A stretch of DNA of 64,000 bases from Bacteroidota bacterium. Lineage in GTDB: Bacteria; Bacteroidota; Bacteroidia; Chitinophagales; Chitinophagaceae. The position numbers were made by a program, and so were the translations under genes. Under the pieces are notes generated by a model, which worked only from the letters and a program-made list of their open reading frames with translations, made no database searches and was not told the origin of the DNA. Positions 42,557 to 51,493 of this stretch are shown piece after piece. The stretch's first letter is position 1. Each line of letters starts with the position of its first letter. The stretch spans positions 992,001-1,056,000 of the forward strand of contig JAEWHC010000009.1 of assembly GCA_023387985.1 (NCBI GenBank), read 5' to 3'.

Positions 42557-43054
42557 ATGGTTATCTCTCAAACCATTGAAATGGAAGACATGAATATTTC
42601 TCAAATATGCCATCATTTGGAGCACAAACATTATATGCCCATTCAGGATTCTCTCGGTATCCTGAAAAACGGACTGAACGATGTGATGTTAAGCTATAAA
42701 GACCAGGAAAAACTGGTATTGATTGAAATGTTGCTTCAGCGCCTTACTGAAGAAATTCAACAGGCCATACGTAATGACCTTTTGGTTCTTTTTCCTTTGC
42801 TGACAAAAGGAACGGCCACAAGTTTTAACCGGTTCCCGGTAAAAAGCGTCAGAGAAAAAAGCAAAAAAATTATAAGCATTCTAAACAAATTGCGCCTGGT
42901 ATGTGAGAATTATATCCGTAAACCAGGGTGGGATTCCATCTCAAAAATGTTTTTTGAAGAAATGTACAACCTCGACAGGATGGTTACTGATGCGGTTCTT
43001 GTAAAAGAAAACTACCTGCTTCCAAAGATCATGGTAGAGCAAGAGGATGAATGA
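42557..43054 (+). CDS. Hemerythrin/RIC-like helical protein with lost metal ligands
   Basis: The 165-residue all-helical protein (start ATG at 42557; a TTG at 42536 and ATGs at 42581 and 42590 are alternatives) resembles YtfE/ScdA iron-sulfur repair hemerythrins. Matching blocks are LEHKHYMPIQDSL near residue 21, LLVLFPLLTKG, IISILNKLRLVCENY and VKENYLLPKIM. RIC proteins use several histidines and two glutamates for a di-iron site. Here histidines occur only at the N-terminal HHLEHKH; none lies after residue 25, so a normal di-iron site cannot form. Between the FNR-like regulator and ccoI, and behind an FNR-like box, it may sense or serve in oxygen or NO stress. Confidence 0.6.
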   Translation: MVISQTIEMEDMNISQICHHLEHKHYMPIQDSLGILKNGLNDVMLSYKDQEKLVLIEMLLQRLTEEIQQAIRNDLLVLFPLLTKGTATSFNRFPVKSVREKSKKIISILNKLRLVCENYIRKPGWDSISKMFFEEMYNLDRMVTDAVLVKENYLLPKIMVEQEDE

Positions 43055-43108
43055 ACATGCTTAATTACCGGATGCTTCCGTCAATTGATTCAGTCAGAGA
43101 GTTTTTGT

Positions 43109-43126
43109 ACCGGTAAAATTCCCGGT
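43109..43126. promoter_or_regulatory. Inverted repeat ACCGG-N8-CCGGT at about -40 of ccoI
   Basis: Perfect 5-bp arms centred at 43117.5. With the -7 box at 43143-43150 and a start near 43157, the centre is at about -40, overlapping the -33 region, where class II activators of the Crp/Fnr type bind. No TTG -33 element is present, in keeping with activator dependence. Confidence 0.45.
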
Positions 43127-43142
43127 TAAACATTTTAGCCTA

Positions 43143-43150
43143 TATTTTTG
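43143..43150 (+). promoter_or_regulatory. -7 box TATTTTTG of the cco operon
   Basis: The sequence matches TAnnTTTG in full and lies 41 bp before the ccoI ATG at 43192. Confidence 0.55.
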
Positions 43151-43191
43151 CAGCCGGATTTCCAGGAATTATAAAGCTGAAGTTAGAAAAG

Positions 43192-45588
43192 ATGGATGTA
43201 AAAACCGGCGCGAAACTCATTTGCTACCATTGCGGAGAAGATGTTCCAAAAAATGCCCCATTGTCATTTGACAATAAGGATTTTTGCTGTGCAGGATGTA
43301 AGACCGTATACCAGATCCTCAACAAACATGGCATGTGCGAATATTATGACCATAATGTCAATCCGGGGATCAATCAGCGGGTTAGCGTTCGCCATGAAAA
43401 ATTTGCTTTTCTGGACAATGCCGGTATCCGCGATCAGCTGGTTCAGTTCAGTGAGGGAGAGCAAACCCAGTTGACACTTTATTTACCTCAAATGCACTGC
43501 AGCAGTTGCCTGTGGTTGCTGGAAAATCTCCATCGCATCAATCCCGGAGTCCATCACAGCAGGGTAAATTTTCCAAGGAAGGAAGTGACCGTCAATTTTT
43601 CCGAACAAAGAATCAGTCTCCGTCAACTTGCCGAATTGCTTACCGCTGTTGGATATGAGCCGCACATCAGCCTGCATGATATAGGAAAAAAGCCACAAAA
43701 TTTGTATAACCGCGGCAGGCTTTACAGGCTGGTGGTTGCAGGTTTTTGTTTTGGGAACATTATGATGATGAGTTTTCCGGAGTATCTCGGCCTCGACAAA
43801 GCCGTAGATACTTTTGATCTTTCGCCCTGGTTCAGGTATTTCAGCTTTGCACTCTCTTTACCTGTTTTGTTTTACAGCTCCTCGGAATTTTTCATCAGCG
43901 GTTGGAAAGGCCTGAAAAACCGGTACCTCAACATCGACACACCCATTGCCGTAGCCATTTTGATCACCTTTATACGAAGCGTTGTTGAAATTTTCAGCGG
44001 CACAGGTGCAGGATATTTAGACAGTATGGCCGGAATTGTTTTTTATATGCTGATCGGGCGCGTGCTTCAGGACCGTACGCAACAATCGCTCAGTTTCGAC
44101 CGTGATTACACTTCTTATTTTCCAATAGCTGTAAATAAACTTGTGCAGGGAAAAGAAGTGCCCGCCCCACTGCCGGAACTTTCCAATGGGGACTCCATTA
44201 TCATTCATAGCAATGAAATTGTACCTGCCGATGGCATCCTGGTTAGGGGAGAGGCAGCTATTGATTACAGCTTTGTTACCGGTGAAAGCCTGCCTGTGAA
44301 CAAAAAGATCAGCGAAATCATTTATGCCGGTGGCCGGCAAATGGGGGGTAAAATTGAACTGTTGCTGATAAAAGATGTCAGCCAGAGTTATCTTACCAGT
44401 TTATGGAACCGCGAAAGCATGCAAACCGACAGCAGGCATAAAGAATCATGGGTGCAACCTGCTGCCCGGTATTTTACCCTGGTCTTGTTCATTCTTTGCG
44501 CCATAGCTGCGGCTTACTGGTATTTCAACGACCCTTCCAAAATATGGCCAAGCGTAACAGCGGCCCTGATAATTGCCTGTCCCTGTGCCCTTTTGCTCAG
44601 CCATTCTTTCACCAATGGCCATATGTTGCGGGCTTACGACCGTGCAGGTTTTTACCTTAGGAATGCAGGGGTAATTGAAAAATTAAACCGGATAAACCGG
44701 GCGGTATTTGACAAAACTGGTACCCTGACCCTAAGCCGCCAATTTGAAATTGAGCGTTTTGGAGATAGGTTGAATGCTGAAGATCAACAACTGATTGCTT
44801 CACTAGCCGCCCAGTCAACGCATCCGTTGAGCCGGGCAATCAAGGAGCATTTGAATACAGACCTGGTTGAGATTGAATCATTTGCCGACCGGCCGGGAAA
44901 AGGCGTAGAGGGATGGTTCCGGGATCAGTACCTGAAACTCGGCAGCCCGGAATTTGTGTGGGGAAAAAATAATTTCAGTCCGGGGCAGTCCGTTGTGGTT
45001 TGGACAATTGATGATAAGCGATCGGGCTTCTTTATTTTCAAAAATCTTTACCGGAAAGGATTGCGGGAGATGTTTGGCAACCTCGGCAAAAAGATAAAGG
45101 TTTCTGTAATCAGCGGTGATAATGAAGGGGAAAGAGAAAATATATCGCGCCAGATAAGAAATGCCGATCAATTGCTTTTCAACCAGGGGCCTGCAGATAA
45201 ACTGGCATTTATCGAAAAATTGAAAGCCGAAGGCGAAAATGTGCTGATGGTGGGAGATGGGCTCAATGATGCAGGGGCACTTAAAGCTGCACATGTGGGA
45301 ATAGCTGTAACAGAAGATATAAATAATTTCTCTCCTGGTTGTGATGCCATCCTGGAAGCTGGCAAATTGCAGAAACTTCATCGCTATATTGGCCTGGCCA
45401 GGGTTAGCAAAAATGTGATCATCGCCTCTTTCGTCATTTCCATACTGTATAATGTAGTGGGATTGAGCTTTGCCTTCCAGGCAAAACTTTCGCCGTTGGT
45501 CGCCGCAATCCTCATGCCGGCCAGCAGCATAACCATAATTTTTCTAACATGGCTGGGGATAGAAATTGGTGCTCGGAAGTTAAAATAA
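43192..45588 (+). CDS. ccoI: CcoI-type copper P1B-ATPase
   Basis: CcoI/FixI exports copper to the periplasm for cbb3 oxidase assembly. The 798-residue protein has an N-terminal Cys-rich region (CYHCGEDV, CCAGCKTVYQ), an HMA domain with MHCSSCLWLLENL near residue 100, eight hydrophobic segments and the ion-translocation motif ACPCALLLSHSF. The phosphorylation motif DKTGTLTLS, GESLPV, and GDGLNDAGALK are all intact. Such an N-terminal Cys4 domain is typical for Bacteroidota members. It heads the cco operon, with ccoS about 127 bp downstream. Confidence 0.94.
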   Translation: MDVKTGAKLICYHCGEDVPKNAPLSFDNKDFCCAGCKTVYQILNKHGMCEYYDHNVNPGINQRVSVRHEKFAFLDNAGIRDQLVQFSEGEQTQLTLYLPQMHCSSCLWLLENLHRINPGVHHSRVNFPRKEVTVNFSEQRISLRQLAELLTAVGYEPHISLHDIGKKPQNLYNRGRLYRLVVAGFCFGNIMMMSFPEYLGLDKAVDTFDLSPWFRYFSFALSLPVLFYSSSEFFISGWKGLKNRYLNIDTPIAVAILITFIRSVVEIFSGTGAGYLDSMAGIVFYMLIGRVLQDRTQQSLSFDRDYTSYFPIAVNKLVQGKEVPAPLPELSNGDSIIIHSNEIVPADGILVRGEAAIDYSFVTGESLPVNKKISEIIYAGGRQMGGKIELLLIKDVSQSYLTSLWNRESMQTDSRHKESWVQPAARYFTLVLFILCAIAAAYWYFNDPSKIWPSVTAALIIACPCALLLSHSFTNGHMLRAYDRAGFYLRNAGVIEKLNRINRAVFDKTGTLTLSRQFEIERFGDRLNAEDQQLIASLAAQSTHPLSRAIKEHLNTDLVEIESFADRPGKGVEGWFRDQYLKLGSPEFVWGKNNFSPGQSVVVWTIDDKRSGFFIFKNLYRKGLREMFGNLGKKIKVSVISGDNEGERENISRQIRNADQLLFNQGPADKLAFIEKLKAEGENVLMVGDGLNDAGALKAAHVGIAVTEDINNFSPGCDAILEAGKLQKLHRYIGLARVSKNVIIASFVISILYNVVGLSFAFQAKLSPLVAAILMPASSITIIFLTWLGIEIGARKLK

Positions 45589-45715
45589 TTACTAACTTGC
45601 CCCGCAATAAACAAAGCTGTTTTTTTACCAGATTATGACAATCATTATTCTTGCAGGAATTGCAGAAAAATATAATTGTCCGGGACGGAAAATCTAATCA
45701 AACCAAATATTTACC

Positions 45716-45874
45716 ATGGCTGTGATGCTTATCTTATTAATTGCCAGTATTCTTCTTGCCGGAGGGTTCCTTATTGCATTTCTAGTAAGTGCAAAAAACG
45801 GTCAGTTTGATGATGATTTTGGCCCTTCTGTACGAATGCTTTTTGAAGATAAACCAAATAACAAACAATCCTGA
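45716..45874 (+). CDS. ccoS: cbb3 oxidase maturation protein CcoS (small ORF)
   Basis: This 52-residue protein begins MAVMLILLIASILLAGGFLIAF, a single membrane helix, and continues with SAKNGQFDD, the conserved CcoS pattern (SGQFDD type). CcoS is needed for cofactor insertion into cbb3 oxidase. The position between ccoI and ccoNO supports the call. The stop is 6 bp before the ccoNO ATG. Confidence 0.88.
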   Translation: MAVMLILLIASILLAGGFLIAFLVSAKNGQFDDDFGPSVRMLFEDKPNNKQS

Positions 45875-45880
45875 TTCTGT

Positions 45881-48025
45881 ATGGAACAATCAATGGAACG
45901 ACCTCTTGAACATTTTTATTACGACAACAGAATTGTCCGGTCATTTGCCTACGCTACCATTTTTTGGGGTGCAATTGGTATGCTTGTGGGCCTGATTGCC
46001 GCTTTGCAAATTGCCTTTCCGGCTGTCAATCTGGACCTGGCTGCAACGACTTTCGGACGTGTCAGGCCTCTCCACACCAACGCCGTAATTTTTGCTTTCG
46101 TAGGCAATGGTATTTTTCTGGGGGTTTATTATAGTTTACCCCGGTTATTGAAAACCCCAATGTTCAGTGATCGGCTGAGCAAGATCCACTTCTGGGGCTG
46201 GCAAACCATTATTTTACTGGCAGCAATTACTTTGCTTGCAGGTTTTACCACCAGTAAAGAATATGCAGAACTGGAATGGCCCATCGATATAATGATTGCC
46301 GTTATCTGGATCATTTTTGGTGTCAATATGTTTGGAACCATCGCCAAAAGGCGGGAAAGGCATTTATACGTTGCTATTTGGTTTTACATTGCCACATGGG
46401 TTACAGTAGCCATGCTGCATATCGTAAATTCATTCGCCATACCTGTCCATCTTTTTAAAAGCTATAGCTGGTATGCTGGTGTTCAGGATGCGCTTGTACA
46501 ATGGTGGTATGGCCACAACGCGGTGGCATTCTTTCTTACCACACCTTATTTGGGTTTGATGTATTATTTCCTTCCCAAAGCAGCCAACCGGCCGGTTTAT
46601 TCATACCGGCTGAGTATTGTGCACTTCTGGACCCTCATCTTTCTCTATATCTGGGCGGGGCCTCACCACCTGCTTTATACGGCTTTACCTGACTGGGCTC
46701 AATCACTCGGAACCGTATTTTCCATTATGCTCATCCTCCCGAGCTGGGGTGGTATGATCAACGGCCTGTTCACCTTGCGGGGTGCATGGGATAAAGTGCG
46801 TGAAGACCCGGTATTAAAATTTTATGTGGTGGCCATCACTGCATATGGTATGGCCACTTTTGAAGGTCCGATGCTGAGCATTAAGTCTTTTAATGCCATT
46901 ACCCACTTTACAGACTGGACAATTGCCCACGTACACGTAGGTGCGCTGGGATGGAATGGATTCCTTACTTTCGGCGTTCTTTACTGGATCATCCCGAAAA
47001 TATTCCAAACGAATCTTTACAGCCGTAAACTTGCGGCCAACCATTTCTGGATTGGCACATTAGGAATTATTCTCTACGCAGTACCTATGTATTGGGCAGG
47101 TTTTTCACAGGCTCTGATGTGGAAAGAATTTGCTCCTGACGGAAGCCTGAAATACCAGTTCCTGGAAACCGTTACGAACATCCGGCCAATGTATATCCTC
47201 CGCAGCTTTGGAGGTACACTGTATCTCACGGGGGTAATCATTATGATCTATAATCTCTGGAAAACCGTGAAGCAGGGTAATTTTCTTGCAGATGAGGCTG
47301 CAAGCGCTCCTGCACTTGCCAAAGTTTATAAAGCATCCAAATCTGATACCTGGCATAGCTGGATCGAAAGAAGGCCCATTCAAATGCTGATCGGCAGCCT
47401 GATTGTGGTAGCCATTGGTGGTGTAGTGGAAATTGTACCTACATTTTTGATTAAGTCCAATGTCCCAACGATTACAGCCGTTAAACCCTATACTCCGCTG
47501 GAACTGGAAGGTCGCGATATTTATGTGCGTGAAGGTTGTTATACTTGCCACTCCCAGATGATCCGTCCATTCCGCGATGAGGTGGCTCGCTATGGCGAAT
47601 ACAGTAAAGCGGGCGAATTTGTTTACGACCATCCATTCCAATGGGGAAGCAAGCGGACCGGGCCGGATTTGGCAAGGATTGGCGGAAAATATCCCGACAG
47701 CTGGCATTACAACCATATGCTAACCCCGCGTACCATGAGCCCGGGCTCGCTGATGCCAAACTATCCCTGGCTGCTCGACCGGGATCTTAATACCAAGCAT
47801 ACGGCTGCAAAAATCCGCGCAATGCAAACACTTGGAGTACCTTACCAGGAGGGTTATGATCAGATTGCCGTTAAAGATCTTGAAGCACAGGCCAAGAAAA
47901 TTGCCCGCAACCTGGAAAGAGATAAGATCAAAACAGCTCCAAATAAGGAGATCATCGCGTTGATTGCTTACCTGCAGCGTATGGGTACGGATATTAAAAC
48001 CGGTCAAGCGGCGGAAAGCAAATAA
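45881..48025 (+). CDS. ccoNO: Fused cbb3 cytochrome oxidase subunits I and II
   Basis: The 714-residue protein joins CcoN and CcoO in one chain. Residues 1-470 form the 12-helix heme-copper oxidase core, with HTNAVIFAFVGNGIF, YGHNAVAFFLTTPYLGLMYYF, WAGPHHLLYTALPDW and THFTDWTIAHVHVGALGWNG providing the heme and Cu histidines. A linker and a membrane anchor (LIGSLIVVAIGGVVEIVP) lead to the CcoO cytochrome c domain, with heme motif CYTCH near residue 552, preceded by DIYVREG. The fusion is the usual Bacteroidota form. It reduces O2 with high affinity while pumping protons. Confidence 0.95.
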   Translation: MEQSMERPLEHFYYDNRIVRSFAYATIFWGAIGMLVGLIAALQIAFPAVNLDLAATTFGRVRPLHTNAVIFAFVGNGIFLGVYYSLPRLLKTPMFSDRLSKIHFWGWQTIILLAAITLLAGFTTSKEYAELEWPIDIMIAVIWIIFGVNMFGTIAKRRERHLYVAIWFYIATWVTVAMLHIVNSFAIPVHLFKSYSWYAGVQDALVQWWYGHNAVAFFLTTPYLGLMYYFLPKAANRPVYSYRLSIVHFWTLIFLYIWAGPHHLLYTALPDWAQSLGTVFSIMLILPSWGGMINGLFTLRGAWDKVREDPVLKFYVVAITAYGMATFEGPMLSIKSFNAITHFTDWTIAHVHVGALGWNGFLTFGVLYWIIPKIFQTNLYSRKLAANHFWIGTLGIILYAVPMYWAGFSQALMWKEFAPDGSLKYQFLETVTNIRPMYILRSFGGTLYLTGVIIMIYNLWKTVKQGNFLADEAASAPALAKVYKASKSDTWHSWIERRPIQMLIGSLIVVAIGGVVEIVPTFLIKSNVPTITAVKPYTPLELEGRDIYVREGCYTCHSQMIRPFRDEVARYGEYSKAGEFVYDHPFQWGSKRTGPDLARIGGKYPDSWHYNHMLTPRTMSPGSLMPNYPWLLDRDLNTKHTAAKIRAMQTLGVPYQEGYDQIAVKDLEAQAKKIARNLERDKIKTAPNKEIIALIAYLQRMGTDIKTGQAAESK

Positions 48026-48051
48026 TAAAAAACAAAAAAAAAGATCCAAAA

Positions 48052-48210
48052 ATGAAATTTGTTGATTACCTGGAAGGAATAACCGGTGTGGGAATGATGC
48101 ACCTGACAACCTCTTTCGTTTTTATTACATTTTTTATCGGCATTGTATGGTATGCGATTAAAATGGATAAAAAATCCGTGGAAGAAAAAAGCAATATTCC
48201 ACTGAACTAG
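48052..48210 (+). CDS. ccoQ: CcoQ/FixQ-like small membrane subunit (small ORF)
   Basis: The 52-residue protein MKFVDYLEGITGVGMMHLTT has one membrane helix (FVFITFFIGIVWYAI) and a charged cytoplasmic tail, KMDKKSVEEKSN. Its place between ccoNO and ccoP and its topology fit CcoQ, although the family is too short for a firm call from residues alone. It starts 26 bp after ccoNO and ends 14 bp before ccoP. CcoQ stabilises the oxidase complex in other bacteria. Confidence 0.75.
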   Translation: MKFVDYLEGITGVGMMHLTTSFVFITFFIGIVWYAIKMDKKSVEEKSNIPLN

Positions 48211-48224
48211 CCAAACAATTTCTA

Positions 48225-49430
48225 ATGAACAAACAGCATCTTATGTTTAATAAATTAAAAACCGGTTTTATTGCGCTAATCGTAGCCCTGTTGCCAGCCC
48301 TGAATGTGATGGCGGCAGGCCCAAAAGAGCCATCCACACTACAAAACCCCCTGGCCCTGGCCTTGCTCATTGTAATTGTTGTGCTGGCTTTGGGGATCAT
48401 CCTGGTTGCTTCTATTGTAAATTCAGCCATTAAGAAATACCGACAGAATTTGGATAGCCAGCGCAGGCAGGGCGGCCCTGTTCAGCAGGTTAGTGCTTTG
48501 CTGGGTATTACAGGCTTATTGTTGTTTTCTGCTGTGCCGGGTTTTGCTCAAACTGCAGAACCCGCAGCAGTTGTTGTGGACAACAGCATCAACGGTTTGA
48601 GCCAGACCACTTTCTATATTCTGGTGGGAATCATCATAATTGAAATTGTTATCCTGCTGGCCCTGGTTTACCAGCTCAAATTCCTTATGGGCATTGAACG
48701 TGCGCCATCTGTAGCAAAAGCAGGCGCAACTTCAGGAAATCCATTTATGAAATGGTGGTGGAAAATCAACGCGACTGTTTCTGCGGATAAGGAAAGTGAT
48801 ATTGAAATGGACCATGAGTATGATGGCATCCGCGAATTGAATAACCGCATTCCGCCATGGTGGAACTGGACCTTCGCGTTTACTATTTTGTTCGCAGTTG
48901 TTTATATGTGGCGCTATCACGTTTCGCATACCGCACCATTGCAGGCTGAAGAATACACCATTGCTGTGCAAAAAGCCGAAATAGAAAAAGCAGCCTACCT
49001 GAAGCAGGCGGCGGCTTCCGGATTGATCATTGACGCCACAACTGCAAAAATGATGGACCAGGCTGGCATAGATGCAGGCAAAGCCCTGTTTACTGCCAAC
49101 TGTGTTGCCTGCCACGGCGGAGCCGGAGAAGGTAATGCAGTAGGCCCAAATCTCACCGATGATTATTGGATCCACGGGGGTACCATCAATGATATATTCC
49201 GTACCATTCATGATGGTGTTCCAGACAAGGGAATGATCTCCTGGAAAAGTAATTTCAGCCCGGTACAGATCCAGGAACTGTCAAGCTTTATAAAATCATT
49301 GCAGGGAACCAATCCTCCAAACGCCAAGGAGCCACAAGGCGATTTGTTTAAGGAAGCCGCTGCACCCGCTGCGGCCGCAGAAACACCTGCAGCCGCAACC
49401 GATACGACTGCCGCTGGTCCTGGTACCTGA
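48225..49430 (+). CDS. ccoP: cbb3 oxidase subunit III, single-heme CcoP
   Basis: The 401-residue protein has hydrophobic segments near residues 13-31, 42-64, 92-108, 128-152 and 213-229. The central block DHEYDGIRELNNRIPPWWNW is the diagnostic CcoP/FixP N-terminal domain motif. The cytochrome c domain has a single heme site, CVACH (Cys293, Cys296, His297), with GPNL and the axial Met in KGMISWK; classical CcoP has two. The N-terminus (1-120) is longer than usual and contains two potential membrane segments and a VPGFAQ signal-like sequence. An Ala/Pro-rich tail ends the protein. Confidence 0.9.
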   Translation: MNKQHLMFNKLKTGFIALIVALLPALNVMAAGPKEPSTLQNPLALALLIVIVVLALGIILVASIVNSAIKKYRQNLDSQRRQGGPVQQVSALLGITGLLLFSAVPGFAQTAEPAAVVVDNSINGLSQTTFYILVGIIIIEIVILLALVYQLKFLMGIERAPSVAKAGATSGNPFMKWWWKINATVSADKESDIEMDHEYDGIRELNNRIPPWWNWTFAFTILFAVVYMWRYHVSHTAPLQAEEYTIAVQKAEIEKAAYLKQAAASGLIIDATTAKMMDQAGIDAGKALFTANCVACHGGAGEGNAVGPNLTDDYWIHGGTINDIFRTIHDGVPDKGMISWKSNFSPVQIQELSSFIKSLQGTNPPNAKEPQGDLFKEAAAPAAAAETPAAATDTTAAGPGT

Positions 49431-49452
49431 GCGTAAAGCCAATCAACGGAAC

Positions 49453-49487
49453 ATGCCGGAGTTGCAAACGCAATTCCGGCATTTTTG
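49453..49487 (+). terminator. Strong terminator between ccoP and ccoG
   Basis: A 13-bp stem with one G-T pair (ATGCCGGAGTTGC and its partner) closes an AAAC loop and runs into five T residues. It splits the cco cluster into two transcription units or limits expression of the second. Confidence 0.9.
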
Positions 49488-49627
49488 CTTGACAATGATC
49501 ATTGGCTTATAACCTTAACGGTTCTTGCAAATTATTACCTAAGAGCATTCGAATTTTTGGGCTAATTTGCATCGCGGACTCACCGGGCGAAATTTCCCCG
49601 TTCAAATGGCTTAATTCTGAACGCAAA

Positions 49628-51028
49628 ATGAAAGTTGAAGAAAATGAAGTTTCCTTCAGAGACAGGGCGCCGATAATTACAGAGGAAGGAAAAAGAAGAT
49701 GGATTTACGCATGGAAACCCACCGGAAAATATTATAATGCCCGGACGATCCTGAGTATTTTTTATTTGGTATTTTTCTTTGCAGCCCCTTTTATTAAAAT
49801 AAATGGCAATCCCTTACTGCAACTGAATGTGGTAGAGGGAAAATTTTCAATCTTCGGAATGCTGTTCTGGCCCCAGGACTTTTTCATTTTTGCCGTAGGA
49901 TTGATCACCTTCATCGTGTTTATTTACCTGTTCACCATGATCTTTGGACGGATATTTTGCGGATGGATCTGTCCGCAAACGGTTTTTCTGGAGATGGTGT
50001 ACCGCCGGATTGAATGGGCCATTGAAGGCAATCCGAATAAACAAAAAATGTTGAACCGTGGCCCCTGGACTACGGAAAAAATCTGGAAGAAATCACTCAA
50101 ACATGTAATCTTTTTTGGAATTGCTTTCCTGATTGCCAATACTTTTCTGGCCTATATCATTGGGGTGGAAGATTTGTTCAAGATCATCAGCGAACCGGTC
50201 TCCCAACACGTAGTCGGTTTGGTCAGCCTGCTCATTTTTACATTTGTGTTCTATTCGGTTTTTGCTTTCGTCAGAGAAATTGTTTGTACAATTATTTGTC
50301 CCTACGGAAGAATGCAGGGCGTATTGCTTGACCCCAATTCGATCATTGTAGCTTATGATTACCAACGTGGGGAACCCAGAGGAAAAGGCAAAAGGCCATC
50401 AATGCAGGGATTGGGAGATTGTATTGATTGCTCGCAATGTGTTGTAGTTTGTCCTACCGGAATAGATATCCGCAATGGCACTCAGCTGGAATGTATCAAC
50501 TGCACTGCGTGTATTGATGCTTGCAATACGGTGATGCGTAAGGTGGGATTGCCGGAGAACCTGATCAAATATGCTTCAGAAAATCAAATTCGTGATAAAA
50601 AACCATTCCAGTTTGATACAAGGATGAAGGTTTATTCGTTTATCCTGCTATTCCTCATTGGCAGCATGAGCTTTATGCTTGCCACGCGTAACGATGTGGG
50701 AGTTACCCTGATGAGGGCTCCGGGAATGCTGTACCAGGAAGTGGGCACGGATAGCCTGAGTAACCTATACAATATGGCAATGACCAATAAGAAAAATGTG
50801 GAAATTGAAGTGGAGCTGCGCATTGAAAGCCCCGTGGGGGGAACGTTGAAAATAATTGGAGACCGCAAAATGATTTCACCGGCAGGCGGGCAGGATGAAT
50901 CCACATTCTTTATTGTTTTGCCTAAATCAGTGATTAAATCCAGAGAAACCAAAGTAACCATAGGCCTTTACCAGGATAACCGGAAGATTGAAACGATAAG
51001 TACCAATTTTTTGGGATATACTGAATAA
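49628..51028 (+). CDS. ccoG: Cytochrome c oxidase accessory protein CcoG (FixG)
   Basis: CcoG is a membrane-bound iron-sulfur protein thought to reduce Cu(II) for delivery to cbb3 oxidase. From the ATG at 49628 it has 466 residues; the frame stays open upstream but that stretch overlaps the terminator-to-promoter region. Membrane helices surround FGRIFCGWICPQTVFLEM (CxxxCP cluster-type motif), and two 4Fe-4S motifs follow, CIDCSQCVVVCP and CINCTACIDACN. The C-terminal third is a periplasmic immunoglobulin-like domain, as in the family. Confidence 0.93.
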   Translation: MKVEENEVSFRDRAPIITEEGKRRWIYAWKPTGKYYNARTILSIFYLVFFFAAPFIKINGNPLLQLNVVEGKFSIFGMLFWPQDFFIFAVGLITFIVFIYLFTMIFGRIFCGWICPQTVFLEMVYRRIEWAIEGNPNKQKMLNRGPWTTEKIWKKSLKHVIFFGIAFLIANTFLAYIIGVEDLFKIISEPVSQHVVGLVSLLIFTFVFYSVFAFVREIVCTIICPYGRMQGVLLDPNSIIVAYDYQRGEPRGKGKRPSMQGLGDCIDCSQCVVVCPTGIDIRNGTQLECINCTACIDACNTVMRKVGLPENLIKYASENQIRDKKPFQFDTRMKVYSFILLFLIGSMSFMLATRNDVGVTLMRAPGMLYQEVGTDSLSNLYNMAMTNKKNVEIEVELRIESPVGGTLKIIGDRKMISPAGGQDESTFFIVLPKSVIKSRETKVTIGLYQDNRKIETISTNFLGYTE

Positions 51029-51049
51029 CGCTGCCAAACCAATACCAAT

Positions 51050-51478
51050 ATGAAATTGCATTTCGGAAAAAAAATAGCCATATTTTATTCATTGTTCGTG
51101 ATATTCCTGGTTACGATGGTGTATAGAAGTACCCAACAGCAATTTGATCTTGTAGTACCCAATTATTACGAAGTTGATCTAAAATATCAGGAGGTAATTG
51201 ATGCGGCTAAAAATGCCAATTCTTTGACTGAGCCTGTAAAGATCAGCAAATCGCAGCTCGGAATTGAAATTCACATTCCGCAGGAAGCCGGCCGGGTGGA
51301 AAAAGGGGTAATTGAATTTTACAAGCCCGACAATGCCAGCCAGGATTTCAGGGTTCAACTTGCAGGCAATGAGCAAACGGTGGCCAGAAGCATGTTCCGC
51401 ACCGGAAAATATGTCGCTAAAATGAAATGGGAGTCTGGCGGCAAGACGTATTATAAAGAAGAAACTTTGTTTTTATAA
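51050..51478 (+). CDS. ccoH: FixH/CcoH family protein
   Basis: The 142-residue protein has an N-terminal membrane helix (IAIFYSLFVIFLVTMVYRS) followed by LVVPNYYEVDLKYQEVIDA, which matches the FixH signature VxxNYY. The rest is a periplasmic beta-sandwich. FixH/CcoH is needed for stability of cbb3 oxidase. It starts 21 bp after ccoG. Confidence 0.88.
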   Translation: MKLHFGKKIAIFYSLFVIFLVTMVYRSTQQQFDLVVPNYYEVDLKYQEVIDAAKNANSLTEPVKISKSQLGIEIHIPQEAGRVEKGVIEFYKPDNASQDFRVQLAGNEQTVARSMFRTGKYVAKMKWESGGKTYYKEETLFL

Positions 51479-51493
51479 AACAGACCGCCAAAG

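Noticed and set aside
43085..43098. TTGATTCAGTCAGA upstream of ccoI as an FNR box
   Set aside because: The first half-site is TTGAT but the second does not match ATCAA, and it lies about 65 bp upstream of the predicted transcription start.
47105..47716. A 203-residue antisense frame in ccoNO
   Set aside because: The plus strand encodes the conserved oxidase and heme c domain; the antisense product has no family features.
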